NCBI GenBank assembly: GCA_002007465.1
Contig: LNAC01000065.1
Location: 3,590,153-3,654,152 of the forward strand
Origin: Ailurus styani
Lineage: Eukaryota; Chordata; Mammalia; Carnivora; Ailuridae
Length of the DNA stretch: 64,000 nucleotides
Direction: 5' to 3'
This document shows positions 23,013 to 33,337 of this stretch, in pieces. Under the pieces are notes generated by a model. The model was not told where the DNA came from and made no database searches. It saw only the letters and a list, made by a program, of their open reading frames with translations. Position 1 is the first letter of the stretch; every line of letters starts with the position of its first letter. The translations under genes and the position numbers were made by a program.

Positions 23013-23149
23013 AATTGTCATTAAATTCCTCATCAACTCATCCCTTCTCAGGCTAAACACCCCTTTTTTTTTCTTTCAACAATTCCTGTTATGTTATAGC
23101 TTTCAGACCCCTTACCTTCCTGATTGTAGTATTTTGGAGTCATTCCATT

Positions 23150-23640
23150 TTGTCACTGTTCACTCTCAAAATGCCGCATCTAGCAGAATGACTTGCACAA
23201 AGTAGATGGATAAATGCTGATAGAATTTAATTTAACTGAGCACCATACTATATCCAGTGCCGAGTTCTGAAAAACGATTCCCATCTTTCATCTGGACATT
23301 ACAGTTTTTATTAACACAATATAAGATTGCATTAACTTTATGATAAATCACATGGGTTTATAATATAATGTCTTCTGACCTTTTTCTCATAATCTCACAT
23401 TCTTTCATCTGAATTTGGTCACCTGATTTCCTGAGTCTAAATGCAAAGTTTTACATTTATCCTCATGAATTTCATTTTGTTTATTTCGTCATCCCATGTT
23501 TTCACCCTTTTGAGATCTTTATCCGGTCATTGAAAATACCAGATTTCCTGCCATTATTTGGGTCATTTATAAATGCAGTAGATTTGTCTTTTGCCTTTAC
23601 CCAAGACTTTGATGCTTTTGGTAGAAGTCCATTGCAACGA
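23150..23640 (+). repeat. Ancient LINE-like repeat, family uncertain
   Basis: Phrases such as 'tattaacacaatataagatt', 'tgcaaagttttacatttatc', 'cctcatgaatttcattttgt' and 'cattatttgggtcatttata' recall an old mammalian repeat of the L3/CR1 kind. The match is from memory and the family could be wrong. Confidence 0.4.
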
Positions 23641-23653
23641 TGGACTTGTAACC

Positions 23654-23665
23654 TTTTTTTTTTTT
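23654..23665 (-). other. 12-base T run, possible remnant poly(A) of a retrocopy
   Basis: On the minus strand this is A12. It lies downstream of the FTL pseudogene and could be the tail of the inserted transcript, but some 300 bases of sequence I cannot match to FTL separate the two. Confidence 0.3.
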
Positions 23666-23969
23666 GCGTGTATCACATCTGGTCCTGCAGAAGCGTGGTC
23701 AGCCACAGAGCGGCATCTGTGGAGTTGTCCTCCCTCTTGCTCACCTTCTATGTGTCTACTAAGCATCTCGATACACACATTTCCGCTGCTCATGTCACTA
23801 AGTACCCACGAAAGCATGGTCATGGCCACCGGTTTCCTGGCAACAGGCCCTGGGTGCGGCTGTGGCAGAGGCTTTGAACTTTCCCAGAGAACCACGGTCT
23901 CTCCCAGGCCCTTCCCTGGGTTACTCAAGGTGCTGCAGCTCTGGCTGTTCAGTAACGTATGTGTGTGGG
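23666..23969. other. Unassigned sequence 3' of the FTL pseudogene
   Basis: Mixed composition. Open on the minus strand in the same long frame as part of the pseudogene, but I see no ferritin similarity. It could be extra retrotransposed sequence or the older locus. Confidence 0.3.
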
Positions 23970-24120
23970 GGGTGGGGGTGGGGGGCTGCAGGAGAGGCTC
24001 GAGCAGAAGCGTGGGCACCAGGGGGATGCCAGAGGGCCCCTCAAAGGCTGCGGGGCTGTGGAGCCTCCTGGGGGTGCTTGAAGGTGAGCCTGTCGAAGAG
24101 ACCCTGAAGAGACACTGGCC

Positions 24121-24540
24121 CAGCCCGCCCGGGCGGCAGCCCGCGCAGGTACCCAGGCGGTCGCCATCTCCTCGAGAGTTGCGCCTCCTCCTGCAGGAAG
24201 CGGCTCTGCAGGAAGTCACAGAGCGGGCGGGCCCCAGGGCATGCAGCTCCAGGAAGGCCCGCTGCAGGCCCTTCTCCAGAGCAACGGCGGCTCCCCGGCC
24301 TCCAGGGTTCGGCCCCACGACCTTGGGATACCTCGTGCGCGTCCCGGAAGACGGCGCGGCGCCGCGCTGGTTCTGCGACTTGCCCTTCCAGGGAGGCTCT
24401 GCCGTCCCGCCGCCCCTCAGCCCAGCGGGGGAAGAAGTGGCCCTCCGCCACCACCGGCTGCCCGGCCACCGCGAGCTGCATCTTCGCCGAGAGACGGCGG
24501 CCCCGGGGAGGTACGTGTGGAGGCCGCAGACGCGTGCTGA
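24121..24540. other. CpG-island-like patch over the FTL pseudogene
   Basis: By hand I count roughly 45 CpG dinucleotides in 420 bases, with GC well above 65 percent, against a flanking background with almost no CpG. The patch coincides with the former ferritin coding region. It is much more CpG-rich than expected for a methylated, decaying pseudogene. Whether it has promoter activity cannot be told from sequence. Confidence 0.75.
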
Positions 24541-24740
24541 CCAGGCGGTTGTCGGGACTCGGTGGAATAGTTCCGCTGAATCTGGGAAGCCACGGTTGGT
24601 GGGCAACGAGGAAATGAGCTCAAAATACAGGGTTGGCTGCTCCTCGAGGCGGAGCATGGCAGGGAAGATGGTTCCAAAGGCTGCGACTGGAGGAGAGGTT
24701 GGAGGGTGGTGGGAGGCTGGGAAAAGGGGCATCCCCGGGT

Positions 24741-24772
24741 CTGTTCCACCCGAGTAATGTTGAAGCTAGAGA
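24741..24772 (-). promoter_or_regulatory. Degenerate iron-responsive element of the FTL 5'UTR
   Basis: In FTL mRNA a 5' hairpin with a CAGUGN loop binds iron regulatory proteins. Here the minus strand reads CTAGCTTCAACATTACTCGG, so the loop position (24,759-24,754) is CATTAC rather than CAGTGT. The upper-stem side TTCAA is kept and the opposite side is altered. It marks the retrocopied 5'UTR but should no longer bind IRP. Confidence 0.75.
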
Positions 24773-24859
24773 GATCCGAGGGGACCTCTGGCGCACGGCC
24801 TAACTCCAGTTCTATGCCGTGATGTCTGGCAGTGCTTTTATAGAAATTGCTTGTATCGA

Positions 24860-25230
24860 TCAGTTTTGTTTTTCACTGTGGCTGTGCTGCCCAACAAACA
24901 CCAAAATATGGGCGGCTTTCAACAATCAGCATTTAATTTTCACTTATGAGTTGGTTCATGGGTGGGCTCTGGTTCTGCTGGATTCAGGTAGGATTGCCTG
25001 GGTTCAGTTTGCAGGTTGAGCTCAGAGTATTACATGGATCATCTCCTTTGGGTCCAGCAGTCACTTGGGGAATGTTCTTTTATGGAAATGGTAGTTGCTC
25101 AAGAATCCTGAGTGGAAACAAATGATGCCCCTTAAGACTTGAGAAAACACTGTAACTTCTGTCCACATCCTGTTGGCCCAAGCATGTCACATGGCTGAGG
25201 ATTTAATATACTCCAGTTGTAGTGAGCCAT
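24860..25230. repeat. Possible ancient LTR fragment (MLT1-like), antisense
   Basis: 'ccaaaatatgggcggctttc', 'catttaattttcacttatga' and 'gggctctggttctgctggat' recall the antisense form of an old MaLR LTR. The match is weak and unaligned. Confidence 0.35.
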
Positions 25231-26770
25231 GGCAAGGATAAGAAGGAAAGGAATCTTTGGAGACAAATCTTTCACTTTTATACAGCCTTCTCCTTCATTC
25301 TCTTCTTATATACTACATGAGTCTGGAGAGGGCAGCCGAGAAATCTCTTTGACAAACACCATATTGGAATCACCTCTTCACCCTGAGGCTCAGAGCTTTG
25401 TCACTGTGTCAAGCTTATTTTTCCTCTTCCTTTAAGATATTTTATCTTCCTGAGAGTGTCCCAGCAAAGGGATGCCTAGCAGGCCTACCCCACCAGTTCA
25501 CTGAGCCTGCTGAAACCCATTTGAAACTAGCAGTAGGCATATTCACGCTCAAGCTGAGGAGGTCTTGGGTTCCATTGATACATCTAAATCAACCTATTTG
25601 TGGAAAGAAGTGGAACTCCATAGGGTACAACTGTAAAGCAACGTTGTTTTTCCTCCATCTGCCTCCTTTAACCTGCTCAGGGCACTAGTTTTTCCTTACT
25701 GGTTTGGATAAAAAATTGAGTAGGTTTGGTGACTTTTCTTATCACTCTCAGATAATGGAATGGTCTCCAATCACTATTGTATATTAGGAGAACTTCATTT
25801 CACTAATTAACGTGTTCATTCCAGTGTAATAGCCCCATTCCAAAGTTTATTCTGTTTTTTTCAGCTTGTGTCAGCTGTGGCTGCAAGCTTGTGAAGAACG
25901 ATTACGTGGCCGACTTATGCGTCATTTAGCTGCTTAGTGTCTGTTCCTCCCCTACTTACTAGGCTGTCCTGGCCCTCCAAGGTTAGAAGCTGGTAGGCAG
26001 GGAGAGGTAAGGACCAAGGTCGGTACTAAGGAAGACTGGCATTGAGTTCTCCTGACCTTGGAAGGTGTTTGAAGGTGAAATATTGCCTTATAGGAGCATG
26101 TGTGATTGTCTTTCCTGAGTACCCAGACTAAATCCTTTGAGTCATAAGAAGCTCGCATGCACATAGCTGATAGCATCCTCCTGCCCCCAGTACCACTCCA
26201 GACTCTTTCTGCTGAGATAGCCTTACTATCGCCAGTGCCCAGGCAGACATCTCCTAGTGGGCTTCACATTTGGACTTTGGGAAGCACACACACATACACA
26301 CACATACACTTGAACTGCTGTGTGTGGTAATGCAGGCATTTCCCAAATACTATCTTTTCATAATGGCCATAAAGGGTTTCAGTTAGCACTTGTTCAAAAA
26401 TGAGGCATCATTTTACCATAAACCTTAAATTCCAAAGGATGAGTCTGAGTTGCCCCCAGGAAGCTCCTCTCATGTAACTTAAGGGTTATAGGAAAGGACT
26501 CCCCTCTCCAAAATGGGAAAAGGTATAAGTGGAGGGGGAGGGGGTTTGTTAGGGACATTGCTGTAGTACAATTGAGAATCCAATTGAGAATTTTGTCCAG
26601 GGAAACACTTTCTTCTTCAGCCTCCATCTTTTTTACACCCTCAAGGTGGGTATTGACTAATTATTGTAGAACAAGTTTTTGTACCCTTTTGTAAGTCCTC
26701 TGTAAGTGGCCTACTGCTCCTTTTGGATTGTGGAGATGCCTGCCTGCACTGTACTGTTGGCATCTAGTTC
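25231..26770. other. No gene seen; short (CA)n at 26,286-26,309
   Basis: Mixed-composition DNA with scattered short frames. The 96-codon plus frame at 25,398-25,688 lacks coding features. Confidence 0.4.
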
Positions 26771-26774
26771 TGTT

Positions 26775-27095
26775 AAACTTAGAATCCTAGAATCTTTGCA
26801 TTTAAAGAGAGTTGAACATCTCCCTCATTTCATAAATGAGAAAATGAAGTTTCTGAGAAGTTAAGCAAAACTTCCAAGGTCACACCAGCTTTTTGGTACC
26901 AAGGTACTCAAGCCATGTATACAGCCTGTGGGCCCAGTAACCTCTCTTTCCTCAAATTTATCATCTTTAAAATAGGATAATAATTGTACAACAGAAGGTG
27001 GTAAGTCGAGGCTTATTGTAAAGGTCGAAAGAGTTAGTGTTGAAAAGCTTTCAGCGGAATGTGATACAAGGAAAGCACTCCATGATTATTGTTTC
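26775..27095 (+). repeat. MIR-type ancient SINE fragments
   Basis: 'ataaatgagaaaatgaagtt' with 'cttccaaggtcacaccagct', then 'tcatctttaaaataggataa' and 'ggaaagcactccatgattat', are decayed core and 3' phrases of MIR. Probably two adjacent copies. Confidence 0.65.
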
Positions 27096-27289
27096 TTCTC
27101 TATTCTCCTTCCTTCTTTCTGTAACTTCTTTTTTCTACCTCTTCCTCTTTCACTAAAGACCCATGTGCCTAATATTCAGGACACAAGCAAACAGGACTAA
27201 AAGTGCCATTAATGACCAGTCACAAAGCCTAATGTTGTCAAAGGGACAGGAACCTTCCTCCCTTGCTGGTGAACTTCCAAACTGAGACA

Positions 27290-27655
27290 TTACCTCTGCT
27301 CTGTAATAGTGAACAATTTAAGAAAACCTTAATCTCCAAAAAGAGGGGATGGTTTAAAGGAATTATGGGCCATTGCCCAGTGAAACATGACCTGGTCACT
27401 AAAAAGTCATGGATAAATACAAAAATGCATTAAATGAACAAAGGCAATTTCCCAAACCATGGCATAGGGTGATATAAGTTTTGAAAATAAAAAAGAGATG
27501 ACATACATTTTATTTCTGGAAGGGTAAACCTGAGGGTTATGGTCAACTTTGGTCAACTTTGGGTTGGGGGCTATTGGTGACTTTTATTTTTGTATTTATG
27601 CGTGTTACTCAAACATTTGTACAAGAAACATTTTCTCTTAAAATATATTTTAAAA
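27290..27655 (+). mobile_element. Old L1 3' fragment
   Basis: 'ggggatggtttaaaggaatt', 'gtcatggataaatacaaaaa' and 'gggttatggtcaactttggt' resemble the degraded L1M 3' region. Identification is by phrase memory. Confidence 0.5.
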
Positions 27656-29577
27656 AGGGTAGAAGGTGATTGTGGAGTTGAAACAATAGTACTTAGCTTT
27701 AGAATGAATGGATATTGTCAGAATTATGTGCTATCAGACAGAGGAAGGGCTGTCGCCACAGATAGGCAACAGTCTGTGCTCACTGATGCTCTGCCTAGGA
27801 GCGATGGTAGAAATCTTGAGAATAAGAGGCTCCTTTTGACCAGGAGCAGCTGTTTCATCCGAGACGAGCCTCCGAGGCTTCATAATGTGCTCAGGAAACT
27901 TGTATAAAGACAGTAAATCTGACAGGAGAAATAAAGGAATGTTCTCAGTCAGTGAAATAGTTTTAAATGTCTGCTTTTCCAGAAAGGTTGATGAGAAGTA
28001 ATAGTCTCTTCACTCATTTCATTTTTCTTTAAAAAAGTTGAGCTACAAAATGAGATGCGATGTTACAGGAAAATAGAGGAGACCACAGGCTGGGTTTAGG
28101 CACTATTTCCGTGACGCATAAGGGAGAGAAAATCACTCTGTCAGTGGGCAGAACTTTCCTTCTTGTTTTGTTCGAAGGCTGTCCAAACCAGGTAACCAGC
28201 AAGTTCAAACATTCATAAAATGACTGTGAGTGAATTCAGTGAGACATCTGGAAATTTAGCTAATTTGATGCCTCTCTTTACTAAAAGGAAGGAAATTTCC
28301 ATATTAACTTGAATTAAAAATGTTCTGACCCTAAGAAAGAACCAACGATCAATGACAACTGAATTTCAAGGGATTTCTTTTAAATTGTAGTGGAAAAGTT
28401 GAATTTGTAATAAAAAAGTTTTGGTTTTTTTTTTCAATATCAAAGCTACTTAACATACATAAAATTCCTTTTTCTTTGGCCTTATAGATGTTGTGTGTAT
28501 GTGTTTGGGGGGGTTCTTTTGGGGAGGAAAAGCAAGATGAATATCTGCTCTTTTACAATCCTATGGAAATCTAAAATGACATGCTATTTTATATTGAGCC
28601 TCCGTTATAATAAAGCAGAACTTTAGATATGGTTTAGATGATTATGCTCTACCAAATATGGAAACACTTGGCTAAAATTGGACTAAGTGGTGGCTTCAAC
28701 TGAAAGAAATAATGTCAGACTTTCAATGTCCCATTAGGATAATTGTGGTGATGCCTATGGTTATGGTCTATGAATTGAGATTGCCACAGGGCTTGCAGTC
28801 ACGGAAGATTGGTTCATTGGGTCATTACGAAAAAGGTTCAGACTTCATAGCTCTTGAGATCTTTCCTTATTCATAATGGCTCAAATTAGGAACTTGTATC
28901 TGCCATAGACAGAGCTCTCATTTGTTAAAAGATTCATCGCACAATGAGTGAATTCCTATTACAAGGACCAATGTTAAGTCAGTGTAGAGAGATGGTGTAG
29001 GCTCTATATTTTCCCTCTTGATCGTGGTAATTAACTGCTGGTCTCTTGTCAAGTATAGGTGAGAGCAGTGTTATGATCCAGGATAGAGCAAGACTGACAC
29101 ATAAATTTGTTCCTGTGATAAGCAATCCAAATAACAAAGGGACATAGCAATAAGAATGGCTCTGGAGAAATCCAAACCTTGCCAAGAGCTGTGATTTTTC
29201 TCAACCAAAGGAAAGATCCAGAGCAACAATAAAAAAAACTCCCAGGTTGAGAAGGAGAGGGAGTAGGGCATCTTTAGCGACAATGATCACAATTGATCCA
29301 GTGATGTTTAAATGGGCCAATAACTATAAAAACGACACTTCATTCAGAAACTGATGGAGATCCAGGTTTAAAGGCCAGGAAACTGCAAAGCCATGATAAA
29401 GCTTTCATTACCAGTATTTGCTCTGCTTTAGCTAAAAGACTGAAGTACATCAGCATCTCAATTATTGGGCTAAGTTGGTTAATATGCTTTCCAAATAAAA
29501 TGGTTTTTGAAGAAGTAAGAATAATCCACAACTTTTCTCCTTATAATGACCCCATTAAATTCTCCTTAATATAGTCA
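27656..29577. other. Unique DNA; no gene seen
   Basis: About 1.9 kb without recognised repeat. The CpG-containing part at 27,740-27,890 stands out slightly but has no supported function. Confidence 0.4.
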
Positions 29578-29599
29578 TGACTTAGGGTATTCTTTATAT

Positions 29600-29802
29600 A
29601 TTTTTTTAAAGATTTATTTATTTATTTGACACACAGAGAGAGATTACAAGTAGGCAGAGAGGCAGGCAGAGAGAGACAGGGAGAGGAGGAAGCAGGCTCC
29701 CTGCTGAGCAGAGAGCCCGATGCGGGCCTCGATCCCAGGACCCTGAGATCATGACCTGAGCCGAAAGCAGAGGCTTTAACCCACTGAGCCACCCAGGCGC
29801 CC
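29600..29802 (-). mobile_element. CAN SINE, young type, in the tail of another SINE
   Basis: Complete reverse copy (ATTACAAGTAGGCAGAGAGG; head CCACCCAGGCGCCC). It has no duplication of its own that I can see. It directly abuts the T-rich tail of the next SINE, and both lie within one outer target duplication. Confidence 0.93.
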
Positions 29803-29817
29803 AATTTTTTAAAGATT

Positions 29818-29880
<63 letters not shown>

Positions 29881-30058
29881 AGAGAGAGAGCGTGCCTGTG
29901 CACATGTGAGCGGGGAGGGGAAGAGGCAGAGGGGAGGCAGAGGGACAGTCCACTCAGAGTGTGGAGCTGGTCATGGGGCTGAATCCCACCATGCGAGATC
30001 TTGACCAGAGCTAAAACCAAGAGTCCCATGGTTAACTGACTGAGCTACCCAGGCACCC
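29803..30058 (-). mobile_element. CAN SINE, older type, with (ATCT)n tail
   Basis: Reverse copy whose tail has expanded to (TATC)n at 29,818-29,881. Body GAGCGGGGAGGGGAAGAGGC and head GAGCTACCCAGGCACCC. The outer duplication TGACTTAGGG(T/C)ATTCT at 29,578-29,593 and 30,059-30,074 encloses this SINE together with the younger one. Confidence 0.92.
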
Positions 30059-30074
30059 TGACTTAGGGCATTCT

Positions 30075-31342
30075 GTTGTTTTGCACACTTGTTATAGGAA
30101 AGAAATGTGTTGACAACTGATCTGTTATAATAAGGGGCAAATGTATTTAAAATGGACAATACTCCATTCCTATAGAATTATGTTCACATTCAAGGCGATT
30201 AAATATTAATTACACTCCTCTATCCATGAAATGCTACAGGGAAAATAATAATTTTAAATGGTATTCCCAGATTTTGCTGTGATGTCACTTATCAAAGACA
30301 TCAGCAGTATCAAAGAATTGCATATTAAAATGGCATTTTGCCTGTAAAGGAAAGAAAGCTTGTTTTAAAAGCTCTGTAAATGTTTTAATCCTGCTAAAAA
30401 TTATTTGAACCTTTACAAAGTAAGAAGTTACAAAAAAAAGAGTGTTTTGAATTATTTTCATAAAGAGATACTCAAAATGGATTGTCCTTTCAAAATGAAA
30501 GAAAAATACACTGGAGTTGATCTGTGTAGTGTTTAGAGCAGTATATTCAGCAGATACCAGGAAGAATATTCCTCATGATTGTTGACATTCAGTTGCTCAG
30601 CCTGAAAACTAGACCTTTCTGAATAAACCAGGAAATCTTTGGATAAGGTTTGCTTGACTAATAATAATCTCTTTCTTCTCAGTTAGTCCCGCTCACTGTT
30701 GTCAGTGATGGATTTAAGTTAAAACAGGAAGAAACGTGTAAGCTGGGCCCACAGATTGCAGTCTGTCACTATTTTCTTACTGCTTTTTCCCTTTGGCGTA
30801 ATATTTATTCATACCTATCTTAACTTCCAGTCTTTATCCCTATAGTAAAGTAAGATACCAGACATGATTGTGGCTAATTTTTTCTTTCAAAAGATAGGAA
30901 AACCCTCTGACTCAGCCAGATAAACAAAAGCCCTTAGCAGTTAGCTGGCCAGTTACTGGTTTCTCAAACTCTCCATTCCTGTGCCTGGGCATAATCAGCA
31001 CAGCTCCCAGTAAAGGGAATGTGAATGAGTCCCTGGCCCCTGTGAGCGTACAGGCATGACAACTTTCTGTGATAACTGCCTTCTGTTCCATTCCTGCTTT
31101 GCGTCTTTTTTAAAAGAAAATTTTATCATGCCAACCCTGGGCTTAGAGCTTCAGCTGAGGCCTGACAGGGAGAGTGTTGTACTTTCTAACATGGGTGAAT
31201 GTGGTTAGTAGAATAAAGACTATTTGTAAAACACGTGGAGGGGCACAGAACACACCATCCTGGGAATGGGGAGAGGAGGGAGGTTTAAAGTGGGTAGGTG
31301 GAATCATCTGTCTAAGATAAGGTCATAGGTGAACTTCCATGT
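30075..31342. other. Unique AT-rich DNA; no gene seen
   Basis: No recognised repeat or coding frame. The 30,200-30,520 part has few obvious repeats and could be conserved non-coding DNA; this is only an impression. Confidence 0.35.
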
Positions 31343-31354
31343 ACAAAATTACTT

Positions 31355-31547
31355 AAAAAAAAAAGATTTTATTTATTTATTTATTTGACAGAGAGAGAGG
31401 GATGACAGGTAGGCAGAGCGGCAGGCAGAGGGAGAAGCAAGCTTCCTGCCCAGCAGGGAGCCCAATGAGGGGCTAGATCCCAGGACTCTGGGATCATGAC
31501 CTGAGCCAAACACAGATGCTTAACTGACTGAGCCACCCAGGTGCCCC
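31355..31547 (-). mobile_element. CAN SINE
   Basis: Reverse copy with GATGACAGGTAGGCAGAGCG and head GAGCCACCCAGGTGCCCC. The perfect 12-bp duplication ACAAAATTACTT is at 31,343-31,354 and 31,548-31,559. Confidence 0.95.
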
Positions 31548-31905
31548 ACAAAATTACTTTCTTACTGAAGGAGGGAGAGAAAGAAAATGTAATGGAGAGA
31601 AGAGATGTGGTCACACCACCCGGTTCTATCCCCAAAGTGGAGCCAAGTAATGAATACAATTGCAAGACTGAACAAGTGTTAATTTTTCTTGCTGCGGAAA
31701 CAGCATCCCAGTATTATACTCCTGATATGTCACTGCATTATTAAAGTAGATCTAAATGGCTATGGGAAGATGGAAATAGAGCAGTGTTAGAATCCTGCTT
31801 TGAGACTTTCTTTGTTCCACAAGCATCCTGTGCTACACATGTAATGACAGTTTATTTCCACTCGTGAGAGTCTTCTTTTCAGTGCAAGATCACACTCTCT
31901 CCCTT

Positions 31906-31915
31906 TTTAAAGATT

Positions 31916-31962
<47 letters not shown>

Positions 31963-32094
31963 GTGCATGAGCAGGGGGAGGGGCTGTGGGAGAGGGAGAG
32001 AGAGAATCTTACGTAGGCCCCATGCCCAGCGTAGAGCTTGATCCTGTGACTCAGAGATCATGACAGGAGCTGAAATCAAGTTGCCTGAGCACCC
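31906..32094 (-). mobile_element. CAN SINE, older type, with (TTTA)n
   Basis: Reverse copy with the tail expanded to (TTTA)n at 31,916-31,962. Body GAGCAGGGGGAGGGGCTGTG, with a decayed head at the right end (GAGCACCCAGGTG). Confidence 0.9.
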
Positions 32095-32117
32095 AGGTGC
32101 TCTCTATCTGGACTTTC

Positions 32118-32258
32118 TAGACTTTGGTGTAGGTGAGTTTGAATAAAGCAAATTATAGGCTTCTGTTGTGTTTTCCATTTTGTATTTGATTATTTTGTCA
32201 GTCATTTCTGTCATTTCTGTTATATTCCTTTTGTGTCTCATGAAATATTTGTCTTATT
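32118..32258. repeat. 141-bp direct duplication, copy 1
   Basis: From TAGACTTTGGTGTAGGTGAG to TTTGTCTTATT. It is identical by eye over all 141 bases to 32,514-32,654 on the other side of the gapped SINE. Far longer than a normal L1-type target duplication, so an assembly artefact is the simplest reading. Confidence 0.9.
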
Positions 32259-32261
32259 ATT

Positions 32262-32513
32262 TTTTTTTTTAAAGATTTTTATTTATTTATTTGACAGAGA
32301 GAGAGAGATTACAAGTAGGCAGAGAGGCAGGCAGNNNNNNNNNNNNNNNNNNNNNNNNNNNNNNNNNNNNNNNNNNNNNNNNNNNNNNNNNNNNNNNNNN
32401 NNNNNNNNNNNNNNNNNNNNNNNNNNNNNNNNNNNNNNNNNNNNNNNNNNNCCCTGAGATCATGACCTGAGCCGAAGGCAGAGGCTTTAACCCACTGAGC
32501 CACCCAGGCGCCC
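32262..32513 (-). mobile_element. CAN SINE, young type, with assembly gap
   Basis: Reverse copy beginning TTTTTTTTTTAAAGATTTTT and ending GAGCCACCCAGGCGCCC. The middle is replaced by 117 N at 32,335-32,451, so frames drawn across it are meaningless. Confidence 0.92.
32335..32451. other. Assembly gap (117 N)
   Basis: Unknown bases inside a SINE, with perfectly duplicated sequence outside the element on both sides. Confidence 1.
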
Positions 32514-32654
32514 TAGACTTTGGTGTAGGTGAGTTTGAATAAAGCAAATTATAGGCTTCTGTTGTGTTTTCCATTTTGTATTTGATTATTTTGTCAGTCA
32601 TTTCTGTCATTTCTGTTATATTCCTTTTGTGTCTCATGAAATATTTGTCTTATT
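32514..32654. repeat. 141-bp direct duplication, copy 2
   Basis: Second identical copy of 32,118-32,258, directly after the SINE head. Confidence 0.9.
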
Positions 32655-33108
32655 TTTTTCACAAATTTTATTTTTGTTGAAATACTTGAATGTGGATTTT
32701 GTGTAATCTCAGTCATTTACACCAGGGTTTAGCTGTATACTTTTTCATAATTATTCAATCTCCCCTTTCAGTCAGTCTCTAAATTTTGCTTATTAGTATT
32801 CCTTTTTATGCTTTCCTTAACTTAAAAACAGTATTATTTTCTGGTATGATTAGAGCAAGTATAATCGCTATTAAAAATCAATTATGTGAATGGATTTTCT
32901 CTTACCTATGAAACGAACAATATACCTTGGTGATTTTACTTAAGGATCTTAGCTTAATTATTGATATGTCATTATTAGTATTTACTGACATTTTCCCATT
33001 TTTACTTGTGGTTCTTTTTATATTGATCCTGAGAATTATGTTATATATGTTATGGTTAGAGAAACTGAGGCATATTCATAATTAGTGAGGATTCTCAAGT
33101 TATCCATA
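32655..33108. other. AT-rich DNA; no gene seen
   Basis: Possibly an old repeat in antisense, but nothing I can assign. Confidence 0.35.
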
Positions 33109-33123
33109 AAACTGTTAGTACAG

Positions 33124-33322
33124 GGCGCCTGGGTGGCTCAGTGGGTTAAAGCCGCTGCCTTCGGCTCAGGTCATGATCCCAGGGTCCTGGGATCGAAGCC
33201 CACATCGGGCTCTCTGCTCAGCAGGGAGCCTGCTTCTTCCTCTCCTCTCTCTGCCTGCCTCTCTGCCTACTTGTGATCTCTCTCTCTGTGTCAAATGAAT
33301 AAATAAAATCTTTAAAAAAAAA
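33124..33322 (+). mobile_element. CAN SINE, young type
   Basis: Head GGGCGCCTGGGTGGCTCAG, body CTGCCTACTTGTGATCTC, tail AAATGAATAAATAAAATC. The perfect 15-bp duplication AAACTGTTAGTACAG is at 33,109-33,123 and 33,323-33,337. Confidence 0.96.
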
Positions 33323-33337
33323 AAACTGTTAGTACAG

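Larger units (their letters stand above)
23970..24810 (-). pseudogene. FTL: Ferritin light chain processed pseudogene
   Basis: FTL encodes the light subunit of the cytosolic iron-storage shell. Here an intronless, decayed copy lies on the minus strand. The 5'UTR is recognisable (GGTGGAACAGACCCGGGGAT, GGAACCATCTTCC). The N-terminus is SQIQRNYSTE at 24,587-24,558, but the initiator is GTG at 24,593-24,591. Further ferritin blocks appear in different frames: EGHFFPRWAE, QNQRG, GAAVALEKGLQRAFLELHALG, LCDFLQSRFLQEE and LFDRLTFKH. The NYSTE, LHALG and LTFKH blocks favour light over heavy chain. At least four frame changes occur. The stop after KH is lost, so one frame runs ten more codons to TGA at 24,041. 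The 3'UTR match (GAGGGGCCC, CTTCTGCTCGAGCCTCTCC) fades near 23,975. It makes no ferritin. Long open frames on both strands across it come from high GC content. Confidence 0.9.

Noticed and set aside
24041..24481. Functional ferritin-like retrogene with an extended C-terminus
   Set aside because: The 146-codon frame starts inside the family's helical bundle, lacks the N-terminal part and has ferritin blocks in other frames, so it cannot fold as ferritin.
23563..24757. Opposed open frames of 389 (minus) and 388 (plus) codons as genes
   Set aside because: Their length comes from the GC-rich FTL pseudogene, where stops are rare on both strands. Ferritin similarity jumps between frames, and no frame reads ferritin from start to end.
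29818..29881. CRISPR-like regular repeat
   Set aside because: It is a 4-base (TATC)n microsatellite from a SINE tail, without spacers, in a vertebrate genome.
32233..32637. Frames crossing the N gap
   Set aside because: The central residues are unknown and the ends are SINE and duplicated flank.
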